A stretch of 64,000 bases of DNA from Oscillospiraceae bacterium (GCA_024404315.1 JAKSQD010000001.1:54894-118893); one strand, 5' to 3'. Numbered from the stretch's first letter, positions 1 through 7,194 are shown. Numbers and translations: made by a program. The notes: generated from the letters alone by a model not told the origin.

Positions 1-1
1 G

Positions 2-280
2 GGTCGTGTTGAGGTTCGCCAGGTCTATAAGATCTCCAACGTCGGCACCGTCGCTGGCTCTTACGTCCTGGAGGGTAAAGTTACCCGTTCCGCCCAGCTG
101 CGTCTGGTTCGTGACGGCATCGTCATCCACGAGGGTGAGATTGCCTCTCTCCAGCGCTTCAAGGACTCCGTTAAGGAAGTCGCTGCCGGTTACGAGTGCG
201 GCATCACCCTGGAGAAGTTCATGGACATCAAGGTGGGCGACATCTTCGAGTGCTTTACCATGGAAGAAGTGGCACGCTAA
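2..280 (+). CDS. infB: Translation initiation factor IF-2, C-terminal fragment
   Basis: This is the last 92 codons of a gene that begins before the window. The frame starting at base 2 reads [20 protein letters not shown] and ends [11 protein letters not shown] followed by TAA. This matches the C-terminal domain IV of IF-2, a beta barrel that binds the acceptor end of initiator fMet-tRNA. The residues [17 protein letters not shown] and [16 protein letters not shown] are typical of the family. The GTPase domain lies outside the window. The neighbouring rbfA supports the assignment, since infB-rbfA is a conserved order in the nusA-infB operon. Its TAA stop is the start of a short palindromic repeat relic. 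Identity is near certain; completeness cannot be judged. Confidence 0.95.
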   Translation, partial: GRVEVRQVYKISNVGTVAGSYVLEGKVTRSAQLRLVRDGIVIHEGEIASLQRFKDSVKEVAAGYECGITLEKFMDIKVGDIFECFTMEEVAR

Positions 281-312
281 GAGCCTATCGGTCAATTAGC
301 GGTACGCCGCTT
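278..312. repeat. Truncated copy of the AGAGCCTATCGG palindrome
   Basis: From the infB stop codon the sequence reads AGAGCCTATCGGTCAA, then a short variable gap, then GGTACGCCGCT. The same two blocks, with GGTGCGCCGCT, occur on the minus strand of the hairpin at 52676-52724. The right arm that would complete the hairpin is missing or diverged here. No coding function is visible. Confidence 0.5.
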
Positions 313-343
313 GCTTGACTCTTCTCGTCTGATTCAACAAATG

Positions 344-396
344 GGACACAGAATACAGAAAAATCAAGGTTCTGTGTTCTGTGTCCTTTGCTTTTT
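344..396 (+). terminator. Intrinsic terminator after infB
   Basis: A 17-bp stem (GGACACAGAATACAGAA at 344-360 against TTCTGTGTTCTGTGTCC at 370-386, one G-U pair) closes a 9-nt loop. It is followed by TTTGCTTTTT. It should end infB transcripts before rbfA. Confidence 0.8.
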
Positions 397-425
397 GTGA
401 TGGTTCCTTTATCGCCATCACCTTT
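397..425 (+). terminator. Second terminator-like hairpin upstream of rbfA
   Basis: GTGATGG (397-403) pairs with CCATCAC (415-421) and is followed by CTTTTG. It directly follows the infB terminator. The U-tract is short, so it may be a weaker backup terminator or a structured leader of rbfA. Confidence 0.4.
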
Positions 426-530
426 TGACTAAAAACCGCTGTCATGGAGCAGAATGACAGTGTGTTTTCCATCGCACTGCGTGCTGTGCGTCACGACAGA
501 GCGTTTCATTCAACCGAAGGGAGAATTTCA

Positions 531-863
531 ATGGCCAGTTACCGCATTGGACGCATCAACGACGACATCCGCCGTGAGCTTGCAACCCTCATCACTACGG
601 TCAAGGATCCTCGGGTTCATGGCCTGATTTCCATCACCCGGGTGGACACCACCAACGACCTGCGTTACTGCAAGGTCTACGTCTCCGCTCTGGACAAGAG
701 CGACATGAAAGAGGTCATCAAGGGTCTCAAATCCGCTTCCGGCTATCTGCGCCGTGAGCTGGGGCACAATATGAGCCTGCGCTATACCCCCGAATTGCAG
801 TTCATCGCTGATTCTTCCATCGACGAAGGTGCAAAAATCATCTCCATGATGAACAAGCTGTAA
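531..863 (+). CDS. rbfA: Ribosome-binding factor A
   Basis: This 110-residue protein is a KH-fold factor that binds the 30S subunit and helps mature the 5' end of 16S rRNA. MASYRIGRINDDIRRELATLI and the later DPRVHGLISITRVDTTNDLRYCKVYVS are clear family signatures, as is the C-terminal RYTPELQFIADSSIDEGAKI. The start at 531 is chosen because GAAGGGAGAA lies just upstream and the family begins at this methionine; an in-frame ATG at 444 has no such support. The gene follows infB, but two hairpins separate them, so it may have its own promoter. The TAA stop is also the first three bases of a 244-bp repeat. Confidence 0.95.
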   Translation: MASYRIGRINDDIRRELATLITTVKDPRVHGLISITRVDTTNDLRYCKVYVSALDKSDMKEVIKGLKSASGYLRRELGHNMSLRYTPELQFIADSSIDEGAKIISMMNKL

Positions 864-1104
864 GAGGCTGTTTCGTATCCCGGCGTATGCTGATAACGAA
901 GGATATTTTTCGTCAGTGAGGTCGAATCAGAAAGGTGCCAGTGGCACATTTCCGACCGAGTGCAAGAAACGAGCTTTGCTCGCACCTCTATTCCCTGCTG
1001 TGAAATTTTGCAGGAATCCTGACGGCTTTCAAAAAATTTCGCAGTGATATGGCGGAAAAGAGCCGAGTTAGCAGCGTGCGTCTGGGTTACGAAACAGCCT
1101 CTTA
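861..1104. repeat. 244-bp imperfect-palindromic MITE-like element, copy 1
   Basis: The element begins TAAGAGGCTGTTTCGTA and ends with the exact reverse complement TACGAAACAGCCTCTTA. In reverse orientation its middle (short hairpins GTGCGAGCAAAGCTCG and GTGCCACTGGCAC, then GACCTCACTGACG) lines up with the middle of the 244-bp element at 13140-13383. It encodes nothing recognisable. Its first three bases are the rbfA stop codon. It resembles a non-autonomous mobile repeat; no target duplication was identified. Confidence 0.7.
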
Positions 1105-1260
1105 GGAACCGCAATGGGCGAAATGTCGGGAGAAAATGTGCAAAAAGGCTCCCTTTTCTCCTTGCAGGAGAGCGCAAGGCTGGCGTTTTTCGGCGCATGC
1201 TTTGGTTTTTCATCCTCTTTCGCCTCATCACACTTCCACATCTGTCCCAACGAGGTTACT
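1105..1260. other. Intergenic stretch before nrnA
   Basis: Together with the repeat at 861-1104 this forms a 397-base gap between rbfA and nrnA. It contains a short TCTCC-TTGCA-GGAGA hairpin near 1159-1173. The frame of the next gene stays open back to 1114, but no ribosome-binding site supports an upstream start. I see no gene here. Confidence 0.5.
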
Positions 1261-2235
1261 ATGACTGAACAACAGGTTATCACTTGGCTGCTGGAGCGGG
1301 ACAATTTTCTCCTGCTCACCCATGTCCGTCCCGACGGCGATACGTTGGGCAGTGCTTCCGCCCTTTGCCGCTCTCTGAACAAAGCGGGAAAGACCGCCTA
1401 TCTTCTACGCAATCCCGGCGTAACTCGCACCTTTGACGGCTGGCTGACCCTGCCCTGGGCTCCCGACGGTTGGGAACCGGAACACGTCATCGCCGTGGAC
1501 ATCGCCACAGAAAAGCTCTTCCCAGACGGAGAACAGCAGAAGTATCTGGGCAAAACGGAGCTTTGCATTGACCATCACCCCAGCAACGAGCATTACGCCC
1601 AAAATCTCTGCCTTGACCCGGAGGCAGCCGCCGCTGGCGAGGTAGTCTACACCATCTGCAAGGGTCTGGGCAATCTGGATGAGGAAATGGCAAAGGCGCT
1701 TTATATCGCTATCTCCACGGACTGCGGTTGCTTTGTCTACTCCAACACCCGCCCCCAGTCCCACCGCATCGCCGCCGAGCTGATGGAGCTGGCCGACATG
1801 AGCGCCATCAACAAGCACTTTTTCCAGACCAAATCTTCCAAGGAGCTGGGTTTGCAATCCCGTCTGATGAACTCTTTGGCGTTCTTCGAAGATGGTAAGG
1901 TGTGCATCGGCACAGTGACCGTAGCAGACAAAGCCGCCCTCAACGCCGACGAGAGCGACTGCGAGGAGCTTTCCAGCTTCGCCGCCACCATCGAAGGCGT
2001 GCTCTGTGCCGCCACCATTCGGGAGCTGGAACCCAACCAGTGCAAGGTTTCTCTCCGCACCACCCCCTCTTATGCCAACGCCAACCACATTTGCAATCGG
2101 ATGGGCGGCGGTGGACATCCGGCGGCAAGCGGCGCCACTCTGCCCTATCCCACCACGGTGGAAGAGGCTCGCAAAATTGTTTATCAGGCCATTTTCCACA
2201 TCATCAAGGGCGAAGCACTCGCATCCAATCCTTAA
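1261..2235 (+). CDS. nrnA: Bifunctional oligoribonuclease / PAP phosphatase, DHH family
   Basis: The 324-residue product has the two-domain DHH-DHHA1 layout of NrnA. These enzymes degrade very short RNA oligonucleotides and dephosphorylate 3'-phosphoadenosine 5'-phosphate in the cytosol. Visible metal-site motifs are HVRPDGDTLGS near the N terminus, AVDIATE, and IDHHPSNEHY. The DHHA1 substrate-binding motif GGGGHPAASGATL is near the C terminus. The start at 1261 is chosen because it follows AACGAGGTTACT and the family starts with this type of helix. The gene sits between rbfA and truB, the usual position in Firmicutes. It is full length for the family. The nuclease role is from family knowledge. 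Confidence 0.9.
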   Translation: MTEQQVITWLLERDNFLLLTHVRPDGDTLGSASALCRSLNKAGKTAYLLRNPGVTRTFDGWLTLPWAPDGWEPEHVIAVDIATEKLFPDGEQQKYLGKTELCIDHHPSNEHYAQNLCLDPEAAAAGEVVYTICKGLGNLDEEMAKALYIAISTDCGCFVYSNTRPQSHRIAAELMELADMSAINKHFFQTKSSKELGLQSRLMNSLAFFEDGKVCIGTVTVADKAALNADESDCEELSSFAATIEGVLCAATIRELEPNQCKVSLRTTPSYANANHICNRMGGGGHPAASGATLPYPTTVEEARKIVYQAIFHIIKGEALASNP

Positions 2236-2291
2236 AGCCTATCCACAAACCCATTTCCCCATTTTTCTCCACATGGACAGGAGGTATTTTC

Positions 2292-2453
2292 ATGGCAAAT
2301 TCCAATCCCTTTGACTTTCTCGGTCTGGACGACCAGCAGGAATCCATCATCAATCCCCGCATCCAGGCAAAGCTGGGCGATCTGCTGAAAGAGCTGGATG
2401 TCAAGCCCGCCCCTAAGCCCGCTCCTAAGCCTCCCAAGCAGGACAACAAGTAA
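2292..2453 (+). CDS. Small 53-residue protein of unknown function
   Basis: A short ORF starts 8 bases after a strong GACAGGAGGT ribosome-binding site and ends two bases before truB begins, so it looks translated and coupled to truB. The product starts MANSNPFDFLGLDDQQ, continues with a short amphipathic stretch (NPRIQAKLGDLLKELDV) and ends in a Pro/Lys-rich tail made of repeated KPAP units. There is no signal peptide or membrane segment. I do not recognise a family. Its place between nrnA and truB hints at an RNA or ribosome-linked accessory role, but that is only context. Confidence 0.7.
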   Translation: MANSNPFDFLGLDDQQESIINPRIQAKLGDLLKELDVKPAPKPAPKPPKQDNK

Positions 2454-2454
2454 C

Positions 2455-3324
2455 ATGGCAAACGGAATCATTCTCATTGACAAACCCCAGGACTGGACCA
2501 GCATGGATGTCTGCGGCAAGCTCCGCCGCCTGCTGAAGGAAAAACGGGTGGGACACGCTGGTACGCTCGACCCCATGGCCACCGGCGTGCTGACCGTCTT
2601 TGTGGGACGAGCCACCCGTGGCGTGGAATTTGCCGAAAGCGGCTTCAAGGAATACCACGCCACGCTCCGCCTTGGCATGGAAACCGACACCCAGGACACC
2701 ACCGGAACCACCCTCTCCACCTCTGCGCTGCGCCCCACCCGTGAAGAAATCGAGGCGGTTCTGCCTCCATTCCGGGGTGATATCATGCAGATTCCCCCCA
2801 TGTTCTCCGCCTTGAAGCGCAACGGAAAAAAGCTCTATGAGCTGGCTCGAAAGGGGAAAACCGTAGAGCGGGAACCCCGTCCCGTCACCATTTTCAAGCT
2901 GGAGCTGGGCGAGCAGCTCTCCGAAACGGATTGGAGGCTGGTGATTCGCTGCTCCAAGGGTACTTACATCCGCACCCTCTGTCACGATATTGGTCAGGCG
3001 CTGGGCTGCGGCGGCGTGATGGCTTCTCTGCGCCGTGTGGAGGCCGCCGGTTACACGCTGTCCGACTGCGTGACGTTGGAGCAGGTGGCGGAAGCCGCCG
3101 AACAGGGCACTGCTGAAGCGCTTCTCCGCCCCATCGACACGCTGTTCTCAGAGCATCCCGCTCTCACCATCTATGGCCGCAAAGAGCAGCTTTGCCGCAA
3201 CGGAAACCCCTTTCGTCTGGCCGGGGAAGACGGATTGTTCCGTGTATACGGGGAACAGGGCGATTTCCTGATGCTGGGTCAGAGGAAAGATGGGGAAATG
3301 AGAACCATTAAGAGTTTTTTCTGA
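2455..3324 (+). CDS. truB: tRNA pseudouridine(55) synthase
   Basis: This 289-residue enzyme isomerises U55 in the T-loop of tRNAs. The catalytic motif GHAGTLDPMATGVL carries the nucleophilic aspartate, at about residue 40. Further family blocks are GFKEYHATLRLGMETDTQDTTG, PPMFSALKRNGKKLYELARKG and CSKGTYIRTLCHDIGQALG. The start at 2455 matches the family start (MANGIILIDKPQDWTS) and follows the 53-residue ORF with only one base between. ribF, its common neighbour, is not present; a bidirectional terminator follows instead. Function is secure. Confidence 0.96.
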   Translation: MANGIILIDKPQDWTSMDVCGKLRRLLKEKRVGHAGTLDPMATGVLTVFVGRATRGVEFAESGFKEYHATLRLGMETDTQDTTGTTLSTSALRPTREEIEAVLPPFRGDIMQIPPMFSALKRNGKKLYELARKGKTVEREPRPVTIFKLELGEQLSETDWRLVIRCSKGTYIRTLCHDIGQALGCGGVMASLRRVEAAGYTLSDCVTLEQVAEAAEQGTAEALLRPIDTLFSEHPALTIYGRKEQLCRNGNPFRLAGEDGLFRVYGEQGDFLMLGQRKDGEMRTIKSFF

Positions 3325-3345
3325 CAAAATCACCCCGAAACGTAC

Positions 3346-3384
3346 AAAAAAGGACTCCCTCCGGCAAAGAGGTGAGTCCTTTTT
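3346..3384. terminator. Bidirectional terminator between truB and niaR
   Basis: AGGACTC (3351-3357) pairs with GAGTCCT (3374-3380), flanked by an A-run before and a T-run after. It can serve truB on + and niaR on -, whose stop is at 3400. Confidence 0.8.
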
Positions 3385-3399
3385 GATTGGGTGTTCCTT

Positions 3400-3915
3400 T
3401 TATTCGCCTTTCAGCAGCAGTCCGGCTTTGTCCAGCGCCTTACACACCCGCTCATAGGCGGCATCGCTGGGACAACGGAGGGTATGTAGGTGAATTCCGT
3501 CTGTCAGCTCGGAAAGGGAGTGTGCGCTTGCCTTCTCCACCTGATGGACAAACTGAATCACCTCGTAGCGGGAACGAAGCTGGAGCTGTCCCACCAGCTG
3601 CCCATAAACAGGATGCTCCACGATGACATCTATCACGCTGCATCCGTTGTCTACGCAGATATTCAGCTCCTGTTCCATCTGCTCTCCGGTGTGCAGACAG
3701 GCAATTCGCCGCACCAGCCCGGCGCTTTCCTCCGCAAGCAGATAACCTCTGGGGGTAGCGGAAATATCGGCTCCTCCCGCTCGGAGGAGGGCAATGTCAC
3801 CCACAATGATTTGGCGACTGACAGAAAAGTGTTTCGCCAGCATAGTAGCACTGACCGGCGTGGTTTGGTGGGTCAAGTATTCGTAAATCCGTTCTCTGCG
3901 TTCCGGTGCTTTCAT
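3400..3915 (-). CDS. niaR: Niacin-responsive transcriptional repressor, HTH_11 plus 3H domains
   Basis: The 171-residue protein has an N-terminal winged helix (about residues 6-60, with SATMLAKHFSVSRQIIVGDIALLRAGG) and a C-terminal 3H domain. Histidines 75, 142 and 144 with Glu83 occur in the spacing of the metal site of NiaR/YrxA. Family members repress NAD-synthesis or niacin-uptake genes when nicotinic acid is bound. The start at 3915 follows GAAAGGAGT. Its own promoter region carries the inverted repeat CTGTCTTGACAG at 3934-3945, consistent with autoregulation. The same ten-base core precedes the permease at 5138. No NAD biosynthesis genes are in the window, so the regulon is inferred. 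Confidence 0.9.
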   Translation of the reverse strand: MKAPERRERIYEYLTHQTTPVSATMLAKHFSVSRQIIVGDIALLRAGGADISATPRGYLLAEESAGLVRRIACLHTGEQMEQELNICVDNGCSVIDVIVEHPVYGQLVGQLQLRSRYEVIQFVHQVEKASAHSLSELTDGIHLHTLRCPSDAAYERVCKALDKAGLLLKGE

Positions 3916-3934
3916 GGCGGACTCCTTTCCTGTC

Positions 3935-3944
3935 TGTCTTGACA
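3935..3944 (-). promoter_or_regulatory. Candidate NiaR operator at the niaR promoter
   Basis: Read on -, the box is TGTCAAGACA inside CTGTCAAGACAG, 15 bases downstream of the -10 element. It is identical to the core of the box before the permease at 5138. Assignment to NiaR is inference from that repeat and the adjacent regulator. Confidence 0.6.
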
Positions 3945-3959
3945 GTTGATTTCACAGAC

Positions 3960-3988
3960 ATTATAAGAGCTATTCAAAAGGCCGTCAA
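3960..3988 (-). promoter_or_regulatory. niaR promoter
   Basis: On the minus strand TTGACG (3988-3983), a 17-base spacer and TATAAT (3965-3960) form a sigma-A type promoter 45 bases before the start codon. Confidence 0.75.
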
Positions 3989-4094
3989 GGGATTTTTTCA
4001 GAAAAAAGCATCTTTTCTTCCGTTATTCCCTTCCTCCCCGCCAGAAACGGGCAGAGAACGCAGGAAACCGCCTGTCACAGGTGATGGATATCCC

Positions 4095-4895
4095 TCAGCC
4101 CTGCTTTTCTCGACAAACTGCCTCATAAAAGGCTGCGTTGGTCAGATTTTTATAAGGATTGACATACAAAAGCCCCACGATACCGGCGGTAACGGCAACA
4201 AGAAGATCCCAAAGGATAAACGACCAGTCCAGTACAAAGGCTCGCCACTTATTCCCGTTCATCAAATGACGGCTGGCGGCAAACAGGTCACGGCTGGACA
4301 TATCGGGATGCTCGGCCAGCAGATAGGGAATCATGCGGTATTCATAAGCCTTGACAATACCCGGAATGACCAGCAGCAGCGACCACAGGAAGATTTTCAG
4401 GCCGATGAGGAACATGGTTTTCACACTATTCCAATAGTTGGTGTCAAAGGAATGGGTCAGCTCCTTGAGCTTGGCCGGGAAATGCTGACTGACCAGGAAG
4501 AACCGATAGCAACCAACCTTCAGAGGAGCCAAAAGCAGGAGGTCGAAAAGGATGCCCAGCATCGCAGCAATCACGCTGACCAGCAGCACAACGATGCCCA
4601 CAGGCCCTGTTATCACATCCTTTACCTCCTGCGCCACAAGAGATGGATCGAAAAACTCGTCTATGGGCAGTTCGCCTTCTCCAAAATTCTGCAAGCCTTC
4701 CAGCTCTTCTTCCCAAATATCGCCGTCATAGTAGGAGGAAACATTGCCGACGTTGCTGGCGATTTTCATGCCGCTGTTGCTGCCGGTAACGCCGCCGCTG
4801 ATGAGCAGGAAAATCAAGCTCACCAAAACCAGCTTCCAATAGTTCGGTTTGAGCACAGACTTTGCCTTTGCTTTGAGTTGAGAACGTGGTGTCAT
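4095..4895 (-). CDS. DUF975 family integral membrane protein
   Basis: The 266-residue product begins MTPRSQLKAKAKSVLKPNYWKLVLVSLIF, the usual opening of DUF975 proteins. There is a short cytoplasmic helix, then about five to six hydrophobic segments. One is near residues 20-40, two lie between about 95 and 135, and others near 160-185 and 220-245. The loop after the first segment is acidic and Gly/Ser-rich. The WSLLLVIPGIVKAYEYRMIPYLLAE block is typical of the family. Function is unknown; family members are predicted membrane proteins with no assigned substrate. It is divergent from the permease at 5138 and has its own promoter. A TGTCATGACA box lies between the two promoters, so shared regulation is possible. 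Confidence 0.85.
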   Translation of the reverse strand: MTPRSQLKAKAKSVLKPNYWKLVLVSLIFLLISGGVTGSNSGMKIASNVGNVSSYYDGDIWEEELEGLQNFGEGELPIDEFFDPSLVAQEVKDVITGPVGIVVLLVSVIAAMLGILFDLLLLAPLKVGCYRFFLVSQHFPAKLKELTHSFDTNYWNSVKTMFLIGLKIFLWSLLLVIPGIVKAYEYRMIPYLLAEHPDMSSRDLFAASRHLMNGNKWRAFVLDWSFILWDLLVAVTAGIVGLLYVNPYKNLTNAAFYEAVCREKQG

Positions 4896-4931
4896 AAGAA
4901 ACTACCTCACTTTCATGCTTTGATTGATTTC

Positions 4932-4960
4932 ATTATAAAACTCCATTCTGAAAATGTAAA
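4932..4960 (-). promoter_or_regulatory. Promoter of the DUF975 gene
   Basis: On the minus strand TTTACA (4960-4955), a 17-base spacer and TATAAT (4937-4932) lie 37 bases before the start codon. Confidence 0.7.
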
Positions 4961-5005
4961 GGACAGATGCGAAAGCAGTAGAAAGAACGACGAAGAGAAA
5001 TGGAG

Positions 5006-5015
5006 TGTCATGACA
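5006..5015. promoter_or_regulatory. TGTCATGACA palindrome between divergent promoters
   Basis: A perfect 10-bp palindrome with the same TGTC-2-GACA layout as the two proposed NiaR boxes. It lies 21 bases before the -35 of the permease promoter and 45 bases before that of DUF975. It could be a secondary NiaR site or chance. Confidence 0.35.
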
Positions 5016-5036
5016 GGAAATTGGGAAAAAGCACGA

Positions 5037-5064
5037 TTGACAAAAAGAAGGAAAAGATTATAAT
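5037..5064 (+). promoter_or_regulatory. Promoter of the PfoR-like permease
   Basis: TTGACA (5037-5042), a 16-base spacer and TATAAT (5059-5064) form a near-consensus promoter. Confidence 0.8.
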
Positions 5065-5071
5065 AGTCGCA

Positions 5072-5091
5072 ACAGATGTCAAGACACTTGT
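5072..5091 (+). promoter_or_regulatory. Candidate NiaR operator before the permease
   Basis: ACAGATGTC-AA-GACACTTGT is a 20-bp imperfect palindrome whose core TGTCAAGACA is identical to the box in the niaR promoter. It starts 7 bases after the -10, where a bound repressor would block transcription. Confidence 0.6.
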
Positions 5092-5137
5092 AAAGAAAAA
5101 ATCAAATAGGAAATAGGAGAAAAGAGGTAATTTCCCT

Positions 5138-6220
5138 ATGGCTAACATGAAATCCTTTATGAAGCGGAAAAACATTGAAATTTCCGCCAAGCGTTATGGT
5201 ATTGACGCACTGGGCGCCATGGCTCAGGGTCTGTTCTGCACCCTGCTCATCGGCACCATTCTGAACACCCTGGGCACTCAGTTCCACATTGGTCTGCTGA
5301 CCATGACCTTCGGTGCGGCAGAACTGACCATCGGCGGCTTCGCTTCTGCCATGACCGGTCCCGCTATGGCTGCCGCCATCGGCTATGCGCTGGGCGCTCC
5401 CGCTCTGGTGCTGTTCTCTCTGATTCCGGTGGGCTACGCCACCAATATGCTGGGCGGCGCTGGCGGCCCTCTGGCCGTGCTGGTGGTGGCCATCATCGCC
5501 GCTGAGTTCGGCAAGGCCGTCTCCAAAGAGACCAAAATTGACATTCTGGTGACTCCCATTGTCACCATCCTCATCGGTGTGGGTCTGGCTGCCATCATCG
5601 CCGCTCCCATCGGTGCTGCCGCTTCCTCCGTGGGTCGTCTGATTATGTGGGCAACCGATCTCCAGCCCTTCCTGATGGGCATTCTGGTCTCTGTCATCGT
5701 CGGCATGGCTCTGACCCTGCCCATCTCCTCCGCCGCTATCTGCGCCGCTCTGGGTCTGACCGGTCTGGCTGGTGGCGCTGCCGTCGCTGGCTGCTGCGCT
5801 CAGATGGTTGGTTTCGCCGTCATGAGCTTCAAGGAGAACGGCGTGGGCGGCCTGGTTTCCCAAGGCATCGGCACTTCCATGCTCCAGATGCCCAACATCG
5901 TCCGCAACCCCCGCATCTGGATTGCTCCTACCCTGGCTTCCGCCATCACCGGCCCCATTGCTACCTGTGTCTTCCAGATGACCATGAATGGCGCTGCGGT
6001 TTCCTCTGGTATGGGCACTTGCGGTCTGGTGGGTCAGATTGGCGTTTACACCGGCTGGCTGGCTGACATTGAGGCTGGTACCAAGGCCGCCATCACCGGC
6101 TTTGACTGGCTGGGTCTGGCTCTGATCTGCTTCATTCTGCCCGCTGTTCTGAGCTATGTCTTCTGCGAAATCGAGCGCAAGATGGGCTGGATTAGCGAGG
6201 ACGACCTGAAATTGCAGTAA
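5138..6220 (+). CDS. PfoR/PTS-EIIC-like membrane permease (PTS_EIIC_2 type), candidate niacin-linked transporter
   Basis: The 360-residue protein is almost entirely hydrophobic, with roughly nine to ten membrane helices and Gly/Ala-rich repeats such as ATNMLGGAGGPLAVL and ALGLTGLAGGAAVAG. The overall pattern fits the PTS_EIIC_2 family, which includes clostridial PfoR. No phosphotransfer EIIA or EIIB partner is nearby and none is fused, so sugar phosphorylation is unlikely. The start at 5138 follows AGAGGT; a second ATG at 5147 is possible. The gene has a near-consensus promoter with a NiaR-type box just downstream, and niaR lies about 1.2 kb away. Codons are strongly biased to CTG, GGC, GCT and ATC, suggesting good expression. 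The transported compound is not known; niacin or a related vitamer is inference. Confidence 0.75.
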   Translation: MANMKSFMKRKNIEISAKRYGIDALGAMAQGLFCTLLIGTILNTLGTQFHIGLLTMTFGAAELTIGGFASAMTGPAMAAAIGYALGAPALVLFSLIPVGYATNMLGGAGGPLAVLVVAIIAAEFGKAVSKETKIDILVTPIVTILIGVGLAAIIAAPIGAAASSVGRLIMWATDLQPFLMGILVSVIVGMALTLPISSAAICAALGLTGLAGGAAVAGCCAQMVGFAVMSFKENGVGGLVSQGIGTSMLQMPNIVRNPRIWIAPTLASAITGPIATCVFQMTMNGAAVSSGMGTCGLVGQIGVYTGWLADIEAGTKAAITGFDWLGLALICFILPAVLSYVFCEIERKMGWISEDDLKLQ

Positions 6221-6263
6221 GAGCGGCTGCGTAGCGCTGACAATTACATTTCTACAGAAAAAC

Positions 6264-6298
6264 TCCGCAAAGAACCAACTCTTTGCGGAATTTTTTTT
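6264..6298. terminator. Bidirectional terminator between the permease and the fumarase subunit
   Basis: TCCGCAAAGA (6264-6273) pairs with TCTTTGCGGA (6280-6289), with a long T-run after and an A-run before. It serves both convergent genes. Confidence 0.9.
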
Positions 6299-6333
6299 GC
6301 TATTTGGTTACAGTGCAGTAGCCGTTGAGCAGC

Positions 6334-7179
6334 TCACAGGGTTTTATGAGCATGGCGGCAGACGTGGCAGCACAGATTGACGCAGCAGGGCATTTGCGCA
6401 ATGTGGGTGGGCTGCGGAAGGATGGAAACGGCCAAAGCGGTTGTTGTTCCACCAAGACCCTGGGGGCCAATGCCCAGACGATTGACCCGCTCCAAAATAC
6501 GCTGTTCCATTTCTGCATAGAGAGGGTCGCTGTTCTGCTCATCCAAGGGACGCAGCAGGGCACGTTTGGCCATAATGGCCGCCTGTTCCGCATTGCCGCC
6601 CAGACCAACGCCCACCACAACAGGGGGACAAGGATTGGAGCCAGCGTCAGAGACCGCCTGAACAATGGCATCCTCCACCTGTTGCTGTGTGCAGGAGGGC
6701 TTGAGCATATGAAGGCTGGTCATGTTCTCGCTGCCTGCTCCCTTGGGCGCTACGGTGATATCCACCTGATCCCCTGTTACCATGCGCAGGTGCAGAATAG
6801 CGGGGGTGTTATCGTTGGTGTTGACACGGCGCAGCGGGTCGCCCACCACGCTCTTACGGAGGAAGCCCTCTGTGTAACCCTTGGAAACGCCCTCGTTCAC
6901 AGCGTCGCTGAGTAAACCGCCGACGATGTGAACTTCCTGGCCAATGTCGATGAAGACAATGGCCATTCCGGTATCCTGGCAGATGGGCAGGCGCTTTTCA
7001 CCCGCATAAGTAAAATTTTCCACAATGTCGCTGAGGATGCCTTGTCCCACGGGGGAAGCCTCGGTCTGGCAGGCAGCGCAGATACGCTCCCGGACATCGT
7101 TGGACAGGTTACAATTGGCTTCTATGCAGAGATCACGCACCGTGGCGACAATCTCAGAATACTGAATTTCTCTCATCAT
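6334..7179 (-). CDS. Class I fumarate hydratase / tartrate dehydratase alpha subunit
   Basis: The 281-residue protein matches the alpha subunit (FumA N-terminal / TtdA type) of [4Fe-4S] hydro-lyases, which interconvert fumarate and malate or dehydrate tartrate. Three cysteines fit the cluster ligands: Cys67 in LPICQDTGMA, Cys184 in SNPCPPVVVGVG and Cys271 in VNLCCHVCRH. The substrate motif VAPKGAGSEN is present. Length is normal and the start at 7179 follows AAGGAGAGCT. It is last in the run recG, C_GCAxxG, PHP phosphatase, this gene. The beta subunit that normally follows is absent, since a terminator comes 36 bases after the stop. The partner must be encoded elsewhere or the operon is broken. 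Fumarase versus tartrate specificity cannot be read from this subunit. Confidence 0.88.
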   Translation of the reverse strand: MMREIQYSEIVATVRDLCIEANCNLSNDVRERICAACQTEASPVGQGILSDIVENFTYAGEKRLPICQDTGMAIVFIDIGQEVHIVGGLLSDAVNEGVSKGYTEGFLRKSVVGDPLRRVNTNDNTPAILHLRMVTGDQVDITVAPKGAGSENMTSLHMLKPSCTQQQVEDAIVQAVSDAGSNPCPPVVVGVGLGGNAEQAAIMAKRALLRPLDEQNSDPLYAEMEQRILERVNRLGIGPQGLGGTTTALAVSILPQPTHIAQMPCCVNLCCHVCRHAHKTL

Positions 7180-7194
7180 AGCTCTCCTTATTTG

